Assembly (NCBI GenBank): GCA_902518235.1
Contig: CABYFN010000008.1
Coordinates: 1-36,892, forward strand
From: an uncultured Pelagibacteraceae bacterium
GTDB taxonomy: Bacteria; Pseudomonadota; Alphaproteobacteria; Pelagibacterales; Pelagibacteraceae
DNA length: 36,892 nt
Direction: 5' to 3'
Part shown: positions 7,909 through 16,333 of the stretch, in pieces
How positions within the stretch are numbered: the stretch's first letter is position 1
How the letters are laid out: every line of letters starts with the position of its first letter
Made by a program: the position numbers and the translations under genes
The notes under the pieces: generated by a model
Seen by the model: the letters and a program-made list of their open reading frames with translations, nothing else
What the model was told of the DNA's origin: nothing
Database searches by the model: none

Positions 7909-9017
7909 TGAGAAGAGTAGTAATCACAGGTTTGGGAATTGTTTCATGTCTTGGCAATAATCAAGAAGAAGTTCACCAATCTTTATTAAATACTAAATCA
8001 GGAATTTCTTTTTCGGAGGAATATAAAGAACATAATCTTAAAAGTCATATTCATGGAAAGCCTAATATAAAACTTGAAGATCACATAGATAGAAAAACAA
8101 TTAGATTTATGGGTTCAGGTGGACCCTCAATTGAAAATGTCATTTTGGCAGCTGATAAAACTAGAGCAAAAACTCCAAAATTAATGGGACCATTTATTGT
8201 ACCTAGAACTATGGCGAGTACCGCATCAGCAACACTTGCTGTTCCTTTTAAAATTAAAGGAACTAACTATACAATGAGTTCAGCCTGCGCAACAAGTGGC
8301 CACTGTATTGGAAATTCAATGGAACTTATCCAAATGGGAAAACAAGATGTTGTTTTTGCAGGTGGTAGCGAAGAGATACACTGGGCAATGACTGCTATGT
8401 TTGATGCAATGACTGCATTATCTTCAAAATATAATGATACACCTGAGAAAGCATCAAGAGCTTATGACAAAACTAGAGATGGTTTTGTAATTGCTGGAGG
8501 TGCAGGGGTTTTGGTTCTTGAAGAATATGAACACGCTAAAGCTAGAGGAGCTAAAATATACGCAGAATTAACTGGTTATGGAGCAACTTCAGATGGTTAT
8601 GATATGGTAGCACCTTCAGGCGAAGGAGCAGTGAGATGTATGCAAATGGCCATGGCAACTTCTAAGAATAAAATTGATTATATAAATACTCATGGGACTT
8701 CTACTCCAGTTGGAGATATTACAGAATTAAATGCTGTTAAAGAAGCTTTTGGTAATGAAATTCCAAAGATTAGCTCAACTAAATCTTTATCAGGTCATCC
8801 ATTAGGTGCCGCATCAGTACACGAAGCAATATATTGTCTAATTATGATGAAAAATAACTTCATTACCGGGTCAGCTAACATAAACGAAATGGATGAAGAG
8901 GCTAAAAAATTTCCAATAGTTGCAAAAACAGAAACAGAAGCAACATTAAATACTGTCATGTCTAATAGTTTTGGTTTTGGTGGAACAAATGCAACTCTAG
9001 TATTTGAGAAAGTCTAA
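7908..9017 (+). CDS. fabB: 3-oxoacyl-ACP synthase I (FabB) with a 36-residue internal deletion
   Basis: FabB elongates cis-3-decenoyl-ACP and completes the unsaturated fatty acid pathway with FabA. The catalytic Cys127 ([10 protein letters not shown]), His262 ([11 protein letters not shown]) and His297 ([11 protein letters not shown]) are intact, as is the C-terminal [14 protein letters not shown]. At 369 residues the protein is short. Compared with E. coli FabB as I recall it, residues 1-68 align without gaps to DRKxxRFM. Then 36 residues are absent before SGGPS, and all later landmarks are shifted by exactly 36 (C163, H298, H333). The missing part holds a helix and a core strand of the thiolase fold, so the product may not fold normally, or the assembly has lost 108 bases. 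Confidence 0.93.
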   Translation: MRRVVITGLGIVSCLGNNQEEVHQSLLNTKSGISFSEEYKEHNLKSHIHGKPNIKLEDHIDRKTIRFMGSGGPSIENVILAADKTRAKTPKLMGPFIVPRTMASTASATLAVPFKIKGTNYTMSSACATSGHCIGNSMELIQMGKQDVVFAGGSEEIHWAMTAMFDAMTALSSKYNDTPEKASRAYDKTRDGFVIAGGAGVLVLEEYEHAKARGAKIYAELTGYGATSDGYDMVAPSGEGAVRCMQMAMATSKNKIDYINTHGTSTPVGDITELNAVKEAFGNEIPKISSTKSLSGHPLGAASVHEAIYCLIMMKNNFITGSANINEMDEEAKKFPIVAKTETEATLNTVMSNSFGFGGTNATLVFEKV

Positions 9018-9020
9018 CTT

Positions 9021-9806
9021 ATGTCTTTAATGAAGGGTAAAAAGGGACTGATAATGGGTGTTGCTAATGAGAGATCTATTGCATGGGGTATTTCCCAGAA
9101 ACTAGCAGAGGCAGGTGCTGAATTAGCTTTTACTTATTTGGGTGATGCTTTAAAAAAAAGAGTTATTCCTTTAGCAGAAAAGCTGAACTCTAACGTTACA
9201 TTTAGTTGTGATGTTGAAAAAAAAGAAGAAGTAGTAAAATTATTTGAAGATATTAAATCTCAGTGGGGAGAAATAGATTTTGTTGTTCACGCAATTGCTT
9301 TTTCAGATAAATCTGAGCTTTCAGGAGAATATCTAAATACAACCAGAGAAAATTTTTTAAGAAGTATGCTAATTTCTTGTTTTTCATTTACTGAAGTTGC
9401 AAAAGAAGCTGCAAAAGTTATGAAAGAGGGTGGTAGCATGATTACACTTAGCTATGAGGCTAATAAAGCTATTCCAAATTATAATGTTATGGGGGTTTGT
9501 AAGGCAGCTTTAGAATCCAGTGTAAAGTATTTAGCAAGAGATTTAGGGGCTAAAGGAATAAGAGTTAATGCAATAAGTGCAGGTCCCATTAAGACTTTAG
9601 CAGCATCAGCTATTGGGGATGCTAAATTCTTATATAAATGGAATGCTGACCACTCATTTTTAAAAAGAAATGTAGATAATATGGATGTTGGAAACTCAGC
9701 ATTGTATCTTCTAAGTGATATGGCAGGTGGTGTTACAGGTGAAATTCACTATGTTGATGCTGGTTATAATAAAGTAGGTATGCCAGATCCAAAAAATATA
9801 TCTTAA
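9021..9806 (+). CDS. fabI: Enoyl-ACP reductase (NADH) FabI
   Basis: FabI reduces enoyl-ACP in the last step of each elongation round. This SDR-fold protein has the FabI-type nucleotide site (GVANERSIAWGI), the active-site region SYEANKAIPNYNVMGVCKAALE with its Tyr/Lys pair, and the substrate-loop sequence RVNAISAGPIKTLAAS. At 261 residues it has the usual length. It follows fabB by 3 bases and closes the fabA-fabB-fabI operon; a 49-residue membrane protein gene begins 12 bases later. Confidence 0.97.
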   Translation: MSLMKGKKGLIMGVANERSIAWGISQKLAEAGAELAFTYLGDALKKRVIPLAEKLNSNVTFSCDVEKKEEVVKLFEDIKSQWGEIDFVVHAIAFSDKSELSGEYLNTTRENFLRSMLISCFSFTEVAKEAAKVMKEGGSMITLSYEANKAIPNYNVMGVCKAALESSVKYLARDLGAKGIRVNAISAGPIKTLAASAIGDAKFLYKWNADHSFLKRNVDNMDVGNSALYLLSDMAGGVTGEIHYVDAGYNKVGMPDPKNIS

Positions 9807-9818
9807 GAGTTTGTAATT

Positions 9819-9968
9819 ATGCTGATTTTAGTTTGGTTTGTAGTTTGTATAATATTTATTTTTGTTCAATTAATTCTTGAAGGTTCTGGACATGCACTTG
9901 AGGTTTTTGCCCTATTGACTGCTGTAGCTTTATTTCTAATAAATAAACTTGGAAAAAAAAATAAATAA
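9819..9968 (+). CDS. Small two-helix membrane protein (49 aa), unknown function
   Basis: An open frame runs from the ATG at 9819 to TAA at 9968. Residues about 2-20 (MLILVWFVVCIIFIFVQL) and 29-41 are hydrophobic, split by a short polar EGSGHALE linker, and the C terminus is basic (NKLGKKNK). That is the layout of a small integral membrane protein with two helices. I do not recognise a family. It sits in the same direction between fabI (12 bases) and msrB (16 bases), filling an otherwise unexplained 178-base gap, which favours it being real. Confidence 0.55.
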   Translation: MLILVWFVVCIIFIFVQLILEGSGHALEVFALLTAVALFLINKLGKKNK

Positions 9969-9984
9969 CTAATAAATAATTATT

Positions 9985-10476
9985 GTGAAAAGAAAGTTTT
10001 TGAAAATTGCTGGAGCTTCTATATTAGGTTTTATATTTTATCCATTAACATCATTAGCAAATAACATAGTGGGTTTTAAAAAAAAATTAAAAAAAGATGA
10101 GAGTGAATACAATATAATTAATCCTGATCTTACAAATGAACAAAAAATAATAATGTTTGAGGAAGGTACTGAACGTGCTGGAACCAGTGAATTAAACTAT
10201 GAAAAGAGAAAAGGCTCATATCATTGCGCAAATTGTGGTGTAAAATTATTTGAATCTGTTAAAAAATTTGACAGTGGAACTGGTTGGCCATCTTTTACAG
10301 AGGCACTACCTGGTGCATTTGTAACAAAAACTGACTATTCATTTGGGATGAAAAGAACTGAATATTCTTGTGCAAACTGTGGTGCTCATCATGGTCATGT
10401 TTTCAATGACGGGCCTGATGGCGGAAAAAGATATTGTAGTAACGGTCTTTGCTTGCTTTTTGTCCCAGAGAGTTAG
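9985..10476 (+). CDS. msrB: Peptide-methionine (R)-S-oxide reductase MsrB, exported form
   Basis: MsrB reduces methionine-R-sulfoxide in oxidised proteins. Four zinc-ligand cysteines occur as CANC pairs (81/84 and 129/132), with GTGWPSF between them and the catalytic Cys151 in KRYCSNGLCLLF. The first 26 residues (KRKFLKIAGASILGFIFYPLTSLA) look like a Sec or Tat-like signal peptide, so repair of envelope proteins is likely. The start is a GTG at 9985; no in-frame ATG fits the signal peptide. It is the last plus-strand gene here, ending 3 bases before a convergent small gene, with no visible terminator. Confidence 0.93.
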   Translation: MKRKFLKIAGASILGFIFYPLTSLANNIVGFKKKLKKDESEYNIINPDLTNEQKIIMFEEGTERAGTSELNYEKRKGSYHCANCGVKLFESVKKFDSGTGWPSFTEALPGAFVTKTDYSFGMKRTEYSCANCGAHHGHVFNDGPDGGKRYCSNGLCLLFVPES

Positions 10477-10479
10477 AAA

Positions 10480-10629
10480 TCAATAAGACTTATATCCAAA
10501 AAATACTGCAATTATTAAGGCTAAATATATCAAACCTTTAATTAAAAAAAATGCAAAACCCCCAACTAGTAAATATTTGCCATATTTACTTTTTGATAAA
10601 TAAGATTTTAATTTTGAGTATATATTCAA
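10480..10629 (-). CDS. Small membrane protein (49 aa), TTG start, unknown function
   Basis: On the minus strand a frame from TTG at 10629 to TGA at 10480 encodes 49 residues. The first third is polar and Tyr/Lys/Ser-rich (NIYSKLKSYLSKSKYGKY). A single long hydrophobic segment follows (LLVGGFAFFLIKGLIYLALIIAVFFG), ending YKSY. It starts 3 bases after the rhodanese stop on the same strand, so it would be the last gene of the nusA-pnp operon. No family is recognised. The non-ATG start is the main doubt; coding character and position support it. Confidence 0.5.
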   Translation of the reverse strand: MNIYSKLKSYLSKSKYGKYLLVGGFAFFLIKGLIYLALIIAVFFGYKSY

Positions 10630-10631
10630 TA

Positions 10632-10997
10632 TTAATCTTTAATTTTATTCCACTCAACTATACCACCAGATATGTTTTTAACATTTTTCACTCCCATATC
10701 TTTCATGGTCTTAGTAGCTAAAGTACCTTGTCCACCAACACCACAGAATACAATATATTCTTTGTCTGGATTATTTTTTATAATATCATTTTCAATTGGA
10801 CTACCTTCAGCTAAATAAAATTCCAATAATCCTCTATCCATATGAATAGCGTTTCCAATTGTTCCTTTTGAAAAACTTTCTTTATCTCTTACATCAATAA
10901 ATTGAACATTTGGATCATTTAATTTTTTTTTTGCATCCTCAGGGCTAATATTTTCTATCTCCCCGCTTACAGACATCAATTCTTCAAATTTTTTCAT
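10632..10997 (-). CDS. Rhodanese-like domain protein
   Basis: This is a single rhodanese domain of 121 residues. It contains the CDC25/rhodanese entry FIDVRDKESFSKGTIGNAIH and an active-site loop CGVGGQG whose cysteine would carry a persulfide; the C-terminal ISGGIVEWNK is also typical. No signal peptide is seen, so it is likely cytoplasmic, with a role in sulfur transfer or thiol chemistry that cannot be narrowed. A strong ribosome-binding site, GAGGAGA, lies 5-6 bases before the ATG. It follows the ABM gene by 18 bases. Confidence 0.9.
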   Translation of the reverse strand: MKKFEELMSVSGEIENISPEDAKKKLNDPNVQFIDVRDKESFSKGTIGNAIHMDRGLLEFYLAEGSPIENDIIKNNPDKEYIVFCGVGGQGTLATKTMKDMGVKNVKNISGGIVEWNKIKD

Positions 10998-11015
10998 ATT
11001 TCTCCTCTAAATTTA

Positions 11016-11399
11016 TTAAATATTATTTCTAATATAACCAACATTAGTAGTTTTAAAATGCTTGAAAGGGATATTTGTATCTTTAATTGCCTTAATAGTC
11101 TCTTGTGTAATATTTCCATAAACTTCTATTTCGAATCTATCAGCAATTCTGTTATGCTTTTCAACATAAGCTTGGACTGGGGCATTACTTAGATGATGTA
11201 GCATGGCTTCGCTATTTCGGTAAACCTCACTCCAAGTAAATTCTAAAGGATCAGTTGGATCTTGATCAAAAGTATGAATAAGCATGTCAGGCTCTGATGC
11301 GTTAACAGCATCATCTGCTTCTTTTGCTATCTTGAGATACTCTTCAACATGACCCTCTTTAACACGTATTCTAGCAATTAAAATAAATGGGTTGGACAT
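11016..11399 (-). CDS. Antibiotic biosynthesis monooxygenase (ABM)-domain protein
   Basis: The protein is a small ferredoxin-like alpha/beta dimeric-barrel type, 127 residues. Typical ABM elements are the opening strand FILIARIRVKEGHVEEYL, the central EFTWSEVYRNSEAMLHHLSNAPVQ, and a C-terminal strand FEIEVYG. Members include quinol monooxygenases such as YgiN and many of unknown role; the true substrate cannot be told. It begins 4 bases after the pnp stop and is probably co-transcribed with pnp and the rhodanese gene. Confidence 0.85.
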   Translation of the reverse strand: MSNPFILIARIRVKEGHVEEYLKIAKEADDAVNASEPDMLIHTFDQDPTDPLEFTWSEVYRNSEAMLHHLSNAPVQAYVEKHNRIADRFEIEVYGNITQETIKAIKDTNIPFKHFKTTNVGYIRNNI

Positions 11400-11403
11400 T
11401 TAT

Positions 11404-13476
11404 CTATATAGCAGCCTGCTTTATAGATAGTTTTACTTTTCCTCTATCAAATCCGATAACTTTTACCTTTACTTCATCACCTTCTTTGACAACATCTGTT
11501 ACTTTAGCAACTCTTTTATCTGCAAGCTCAGAAATATGAACTAGTCCATCTTGTTTTCCTAAGAAATTAACAAAAGCACCAAACTCCATAATTTTCATAA
11601 CTTTTCCGTTATAAATTTTATTTAATTCAGCTTTAGCAGTTATGTCCTTGATCATTTGCATGGCAATATTTCTAGACTCTTCATCAGGAGCAGCAACTGT
11701 TACTACACCTTCATCATTAACATCAACTTTAGCACCTGATTTTTCAACAATCTCTCTGATTGTTGCACCACCTTTTCCAATCACGGCTGCTATATCTTTT
11801 TTATCAACAGTAACTTGTTCCATTTTTGGAGTGTGTTTTCCAACATCATCTCTAGACTTGCTTAAAGCTTTATTCATTTCACCAAGTATGTGAATTCTTC
11901 CATCTTTAGCTTGGTTTAAAGCCTGTTCCATTATTTCAAATGTGATACCAGTAATTTTGATATCCATTTGTAATGATGTAATTCCATCTTTAGTTCCAGC
12001 AACTTTAAAATCCATATCACCTAAATGATCTTCGTCACCTAAAATATCAGAGAGAACACTAAAATCATCACCCTCTTTAATTAAACCCATGGCAATACCT
12101 GCAACCGGCTCTTTTATTGGAACACCTGCATCCATAAGTGAAAGAGATGCGCCGCAAACAGATGCCATTGATGAAGAGCCATTAGACTCGGTTATCTCTG
12201 ATACTATTCGAAAAGTGTATGGAAACGAATCTTTTGACGGCAATGAAGAGTTAATTGCTCTCCATGCTAATTTTCCATGTCCAACTTCTCTTCTACCAGT
12301 CCCAATTCTTCCAGTTTCACCAACTGAAAAAGGAGGAAAGTTATAATGAAGCATAAATCTTTCTCGGTGTTGTCCATCTAAACTTTCTAAACGTTGTTCA
12401 TCATCAGAAGTACCTAGAGTGGTAACTACAATTGCTTGAGTTTCTCCTCTAGTAAATAGTGCTGAACCATGAGCTCTTGGTAGAACTCCAACTTCACACA
12501 TAATTGGTCTTACATCAGCAAGTCCTCTTCCATCAATACGATTTTTATTTTTTAGGATATCAGTTCTTACTATAGATTTTTCTAAATTTTTGAGTTGTGA
12601 GTTTACGTCTAAGTCTGAATAATCCTCATTTTCTTCATAAAGCTTTTTAGCTTTCTCTGTAATCTCAGAAATTTGATTAGATCTATCTTGTTTATCTCTT
12701 GTAGAAAATGCTTTCTTCAAATCTTCAGTGAATTCATCTTCTAATTTCTTTTTTACCTCTGAAAGATCTTTTTTCTCAACAGTCCATTCAGGTTTTCTAC
12801 ATTCTTTTGCCAGTTCCTCTATCATTTCTATTACTGGCACAAATCCTTCGTGTCCAAATTTTACTGCATTTAGCATTTCTTCCTCTGTCAATCCATTTGC
12901 CTCAGACTCAACCATTAAAACTGCATCTTTAGTTCCGGCTACAACAAGATCTAGCTTAGAATTTTCTAATTCTTTTTTAGATGGGTTAAGAACGTACTTT
13001 CCTTCAATAAAGCCAACTCTAGAAGCTCCAACGGGACCCATAAATGGCATCCCCGAGATGGCTAAAGCTGCTGATGAAGCGGTAATTGCTAAAATATCTG
13101 GTTGATTTTCAGCATCGTATGAAATTACTGTTGGTAACAATTGTACTTCATTTTTAAAAGCATCAGGAAACAAAGGTCTAATTGGTCTATCAATTAGTCT
13201 TGAAATTAATGTTTCACTCTCAGTTGGTCTTGCTTCTCTTTTAAAATAACCGCCAGGGATTTTTCCACCAGCATAATATTTTTCTTGGTAATTAACAGAT
13301 AAAGGAAAATAATCCATATCTGGATTAACTTTCTTTGCTCCAACAACAGTTGCCAGGATAACTGTCTCACCACATTGAGCAATAATTGCTCCATCTGCTT
13401 GTCTTGCTATCTTACCGGTCTCTAAACTTAATTTTTTTCCACTTACTTCGATTTCTTTTTTTATTACTTTAAACAT
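11404..13476 (-). CDS. pnp: Polynucleotide phosphorylase
   Basis: PNPase is the 3'-5' phosphorolytic exoribonuclease of mRNA decay. Two RNase PH domains are present, around residues 10-230 and 310-540. The second contains the characteristic [21 protein letters not shown] region and the metal-binding [21 protein letters not shown] domain ([12 protein letters not shown]) and an S1 domain ending KVKLSIKQ follow at the C terminus. At 690 residues the length is normal. The ATG is preceded by AAGGAAG, and it abuts the rpsO stop with no gap, the classic rpsO-pnp pair. Confidence 0.98.
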   Translation of the reverse strand: MFKVIKKEIEVSGKKLSLETGKIARQADGAIIAQCGETVILATVVGAKKVNPDMDYFPLSVNYQEKYYAGGKIPGGYFKREARPTESETLISRLIDRPIRPLFPDAFKNEVQLLPTVISYDAENQPDILAITASSAALAISGMPFMGPVGASRVGFIEGKYVLNPSKKELENSKLDLVVAGTKDAVLMVESEANGLTEEEMLNAVKFGHEGFVPVIEMIEELAKECRKPEWTVEKKDLSEVKKKLEDEFTEDLKKAFSTRDKQDRSNQISEITEKAKKLYEENEDYSDLDVNSQLKNLEKSIVRTDILKNKNRIDGRGLADVRPIMCEVGVLPRAHGSALFTRGETQAIVVTTLGTSDDEQRLESLDGQHRERFMLHYNFPPFSVGETGRIGTGRREVGHGKLAWRAINSSLPSKDSFPYTFRIVSEITESNGSSSMASVCGASLSLMDAGVPIKEPVAGIAMGLIKEGDDFSVLSDILGDEDHLGDMDFKVAGTKDGITSLQMDIKITGITFEIMEQALNQAKDGRIHILGEMNKALSKSRDDVGKHTPKMEQVTVDKKDIAAVIGKGGATIREIVEKSGAKVDVNDEGVVTVAAPDEESRNIAMQMIKDITAKAELNKIYNGKVMKIMEFGAFVNFLGKQDGLVHISELADKRVAKVTDVVKEGDEVKVKVIGFDRGKVKLSIKQAAI

Positions 13477-13725
13477 TTACTTCCTTAAATTTAATTTTGT
13501 TAATACTGCTTTATAAGACTCCATATTATTTTTCTTTAAATAGTCTAATAATTTTTTTCTTCTATTTACCGCTCTCAAAAGGCCTACTGAAGAATGTTTA
13601 TCCTTTTTGAATTGCTTAATATGTTTTGATAAATTCTCAATTTTTCCTGTTAATTGAGCAATCTGAACTTCGGAAGATCCAGTATCTTTGTCATGGATTT
13701 GAAGTTCTTTTACTTTTTCTTTCAT
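13477..13725 (-). CDS. rpsO: 30S ribosomal protein S15
   Basis: S15 binds the central domain of 16S rRNA and forms inter-subunit bridges. DTGSSEVQIAQLT, HSSVGLLRAVNRRKKLLDYLKK and the ending LNLRK are diagnostic. At 82 residues it is about 7 shorter than E. coli S15, all at the N terminus, which trims the first helix. The ATG has a good AAGGA ribosome-binding site. Truncation of helix 1 looks genuine because no upstream in-frame start is available before the rbfA stop. Confidence 0.97.
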   Translation of the reverse strand: MKEKVKELQIHDKDTGSSEVQIAQLTGKIENLSKHIKQFKKDKHSSVGLLRAVNRRKKLLDYLKKNNMESYKAVLTKLNLRK

Positions 13726-13737
13726 TTTTTTCCTTAT

Positions 13738-14103
13738 TTATTTATTTGTTTGTTTAATTAAATTTTCTATTTTTTCTGCATAATCAAAAGAATCGTCTTT
13801 CACAAAAAAAAGTTTTGGTAAAAATTTCATTATAATTTTTTTAGACAAAACTTTCCTTATCATGAATGATGCAATTTTTAATTTCTCTATAATTTCTTCA
13901 GTATTCTTTCCTCCCAAAGGCATTACAAATATTTTGGCTGTTTTTAGATCTGGTGACATTCTTACCTCTGTAACTGTAATTTCTTTTGTTGATAAATTTG
14001 GTATTTTTGCTTCATCTCTAATAAAAAGTGTGCCTAAGGCTTGTTTTATCATTTCTCCAACCCTTAACTGTCGTTGTGTTATGGGTTTTCCTAGATGTTT
14101 CAT
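13738..14103 (-). CDS. rbfA: 30S ribosome-binding factor A
   Basis: RbfA assists late maturation of the 30S subunit and 16S rRNA processing. RQLRVGEMIKQAL near the start and the TVTEVRMSPDLKTAKIFVMPLG strand-turn-strand of its KH-like fold identify it; FLPKLFFVKDDSFDYAEKIENLI is the usual C-terminal part. At 121 residues it is normal. Its ATG follows the infB stop with no gap. Only 12 bases separate it from rpsO, so truB, which normally lies between them, is absent here. Confidence 0.95.
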   Translation of the reverse strand: MKHLGKPITQRQLRVGEMIKQALGTLFIRDEAKIPNLSTKEITVTEVRMSPDLKTAKIFVMPLGGKNTEEIIEKLKIASFMIRKVLSKKIIMKFLPKLFFVKDDSFDYAEKIENLIKQTNK

Positions 14104-16323
14104 TTAAATTGTTCTTTCAGTTATTGTTGAATTATAAACTTCAATAATATCTTTTTTTTGATAATCAGCGAAGTCTTTAAGAGTAATCCCACATTCCAAA
14201 CCTGCTGAAACCTGTTTAGTTTGATCTTTTTCTCTAAATATAGAACCAATTTTCCCATTAAATATAATAGCACCATCTCTAATAATCCTTGCACTAGAAT
14301 TCTGTGTTATCTCTCCATCAACTACTTTTGATCCAGCTACTTTTCCAACTTTTGAAACCTTAAAAATTTCAAGAATTTCTGCACTTCCAATAATTGTTTC
14401 TTGTACATCTGGGGATAATAATCCTGCCATCCTCGCTTTTATAAAATCTAATACTTCATAGATTATGTTATATGAGGAAATTAAAATTTTTTCTTGTTCA
14501 GCTCTTTTTTTTGCCTCTTTACTTGGTTTAACATTGAAAGCAATTATAACAGCATTTGATGCTTTTGCTAATGTAACATCTGTTTCAGTGACCATTCCTA
14601 TGTCGGAAAGAAGTATTTTTGGTTTTACTTCATCATGTTTTATTTGATCTATTGCATTTTTTATGGCCTCGGATGAACCATGAACGTCAGATTTAATAAT
14701 TATATTTAATTCCTCTGATATTGTGCTCTGAAAAGCAGAGTCTTGAGTGACAAAATTAAGAGGTATTTTATCATCTTTTGATTCTTCAACTCTTGCTTCG
14801 CAAAGGGATTTAGCCTCTTTTTCGCTTGATAAAACAATAAAATCATCCCCAGATTTTGCTGCTCCATTAATGCCTATAATCTCAATAGGAGTAGCTGGTT
14901 CAGCAATATCAATATTTTTACCTTGGTCATTTATTATTGCTCTTACTTTTCCCCATTTCAACCCACTGACAAAATAATCTCCTTTTTTAAGAGTACCTGT
15001 AGTTACAACAATGTTTGCAACTGGACCTCTCCCAATATCTATTTTTGATTCGAGAACTATACCTTTGGCGTTTGTTTCAAAATCTGTTTTTAAATCTAGT
15101 AACTCTGCTTGTAGCAAAACAGACTCGACTAACTTATCTAAATTATTTTTAGTTTTTGTTGAGATTTCCACCATTAATGTATCACCAGATAAATCTTCAG
15201 CGATTAATTCATATTCCAAAAGTTGATTTTTAATTTTTTGTGGATCTGCTTCTGGTAGATCACATTTATTTATAGCAACAACTATTGGAACTTTTGCTGC
15301 CTTCGCATGCTTAATGGATTCAATCGTCTGTGGTTTAACACCATCATCTGCTGCTACAACTAAAATTACAATATCTGTTAGCTTAGAGCCTCTAGCTCTC
15401 ATCTCTGTAAATGCTGCGTGTCCTGGAGTATCAATAAATGTGATTTTATTATTTTGGTGATTAATCTGATAAGCTCCAATGTGTTGAGTTATACCTCCAA
15501 ATTCTCCTGAAACTACATTAGCTTTCCTTAACACATCTAAAACTGAAGTTTTACCATGATCAACATGTCCCATAACCGTAACTATTGGAGGACGATTTTG
15601 TAAATTTTCTGACTTTACCTCTTTTATTTTTTCAATTATTTCTTCAGCTTTTGTCTCTCTTATAGGATTATGGCCAAATTCTTTAACTAAATATTCTGCT
15701 GTATCAGCATCTATGGTATTATTTATTGTAACTGTTACTCCCATACCAAGTAAATGTTTAATAATACTGCTAGATTGTTCAGCCATTCTGTTTGCTAGCT
15801 CTTTGATTGTTATTATCTCTGGAAGGTTTACTTCTTTTTTAACTTGAGTAAAATTATCTTTGTTTTCTTCTTGATTTAAATTTCTATTTTCCTTTTGTTT
15901 AGCTCTTTTTAAAGAGGCTAAGCTTCTTGATTTTATCTCTGCATGATCATCACTTAAAGCTCTAGAAATTGTTAATTTTAATTCTCTTCTTTTTCCAGGG
16001 GTTTTACTTGATTTATTTTCTTTTGGTGCCGCTTCTCCTTTTAACCTTCTTGTAGCTCTTTGCTCTGCTAATTTTCTTTTTTCAAAATCTGAAGTAGGAG
16101 GTGATGCAGGTCTGTTAAGATTATTTGGCTTAGAGGAAATATTTCTACTTGGTGCAAAACTATTATTACTAATTGGTCTAGAAAATTGAGATTTGCCCTG
16201 AAATTTCGAACTTTTTTTCTCAATTACAACAGTGTTTTTTGATTTTGATTTAGCCTGTTCTATACTACTAAAAGTCTTCTGAGAACTTCCTGTTATCGAT
16301 AACTTTAACTTTTTTTTTTCCAT
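14104..16323 (-). CDS. infB: Translation initiation factor IF-2
   Basis: IF-2 is the GTPase that brings initiator tRNA to the 30S subunit and promotes subunit joining. A low-complexity basic N-terminal region (1-165) precedes an IF2-N domain (about 168-220). The G domain follows with GHVDHGKT (252-259), DTPGHAAF and NKCD motifs, and then the beta-barrel and C-terminal fMet-tRNA domains. At 739 residues it is shorter than many homologues because of the reduced N terminus. It follows nusA by 10 bases; the ylxR-type gene often found between them is missing. Confidence 0.98.
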   Translation of the reverse strand: MEKKKLKLSITGSSQKTFSSIEQAKSKSKNTVVIEKKSSKFQGKSQFSRPISNNSFAPSRNISSKPNNLNRPASPPTSDFEKRKLAEQRATRRLKGEAAPKENKSSKTPGKRRELKLTISRALSDDHAEIKSRSLASLKRAKQKENRNLNQEENKDNFTQVKKEVNLPEIITIKELANRMAEQSSSIIKHLLGMGVTVTINNTIDADTAEYLVKEFGHNPIRETKAEEIIEKIKEVKSENLQNRPPIVTVMGHVDHGKTSVLDVLRKANVVSGEFGGITQHIGAYQINHQNNKITFIDTPGHAAFTEMRARGSKLTDIVILVVAADDGVKPQTIESIKHAKAAKVPIVVAINKCDLPEADPQKIKNQLLEYELIAEDLSGDTLMVEISTKTKNNLDKLVESVLLQAELLDLKTDFETNAKGIVLESKIDIGRGPVANIVVTTGTLKKGDYFVSGLKWGKVRAIINDQGKNIDIAEPATPIEIIGINGAAKSGDDFIVLSSEKEAKSLCEARVEESKDDKIPLNFVTQDSAFQSTISEELNIIIKSDVHGSSEAIKNAIDQIKHDEVKPKILLSDIGMVTETDVTLAKASNAVIIAFNVKPSKEAKKRAEQEKILISSYNIIYEVLDFIKARMAGLLSPDVQETIIGSAEILEIFKVSKVGKVAGSKVVDGEITQNSSARIIRDGAIIFNGKIGSIFREKDQTKQVSAGLECGITLKDFADYQKKDIIEVYNSTITERTI

Positions 16324-16333
16324 TTTCCATCTT

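Noticed and set aside
10430..10476. Extra cysteine after the MsrB catalytic site (RYCSNGLC)
   Set aside because: Variation at this position is known in the family and the catalytic cysteine is intact.
11642..13105. Several plus-strand open frames of 80-125 codons inside pnp
   Set aside because: They are antisense shadows of a strongly conserved PNPase frame, with low-complexity Ser/Phe-rich products and no ribosome-binding sites.
14465..15226. Plus-strand open frames inside infB
   Set aside because: Antisense to conserved IF-2 G-domain and barrel regions; no recognisable product.
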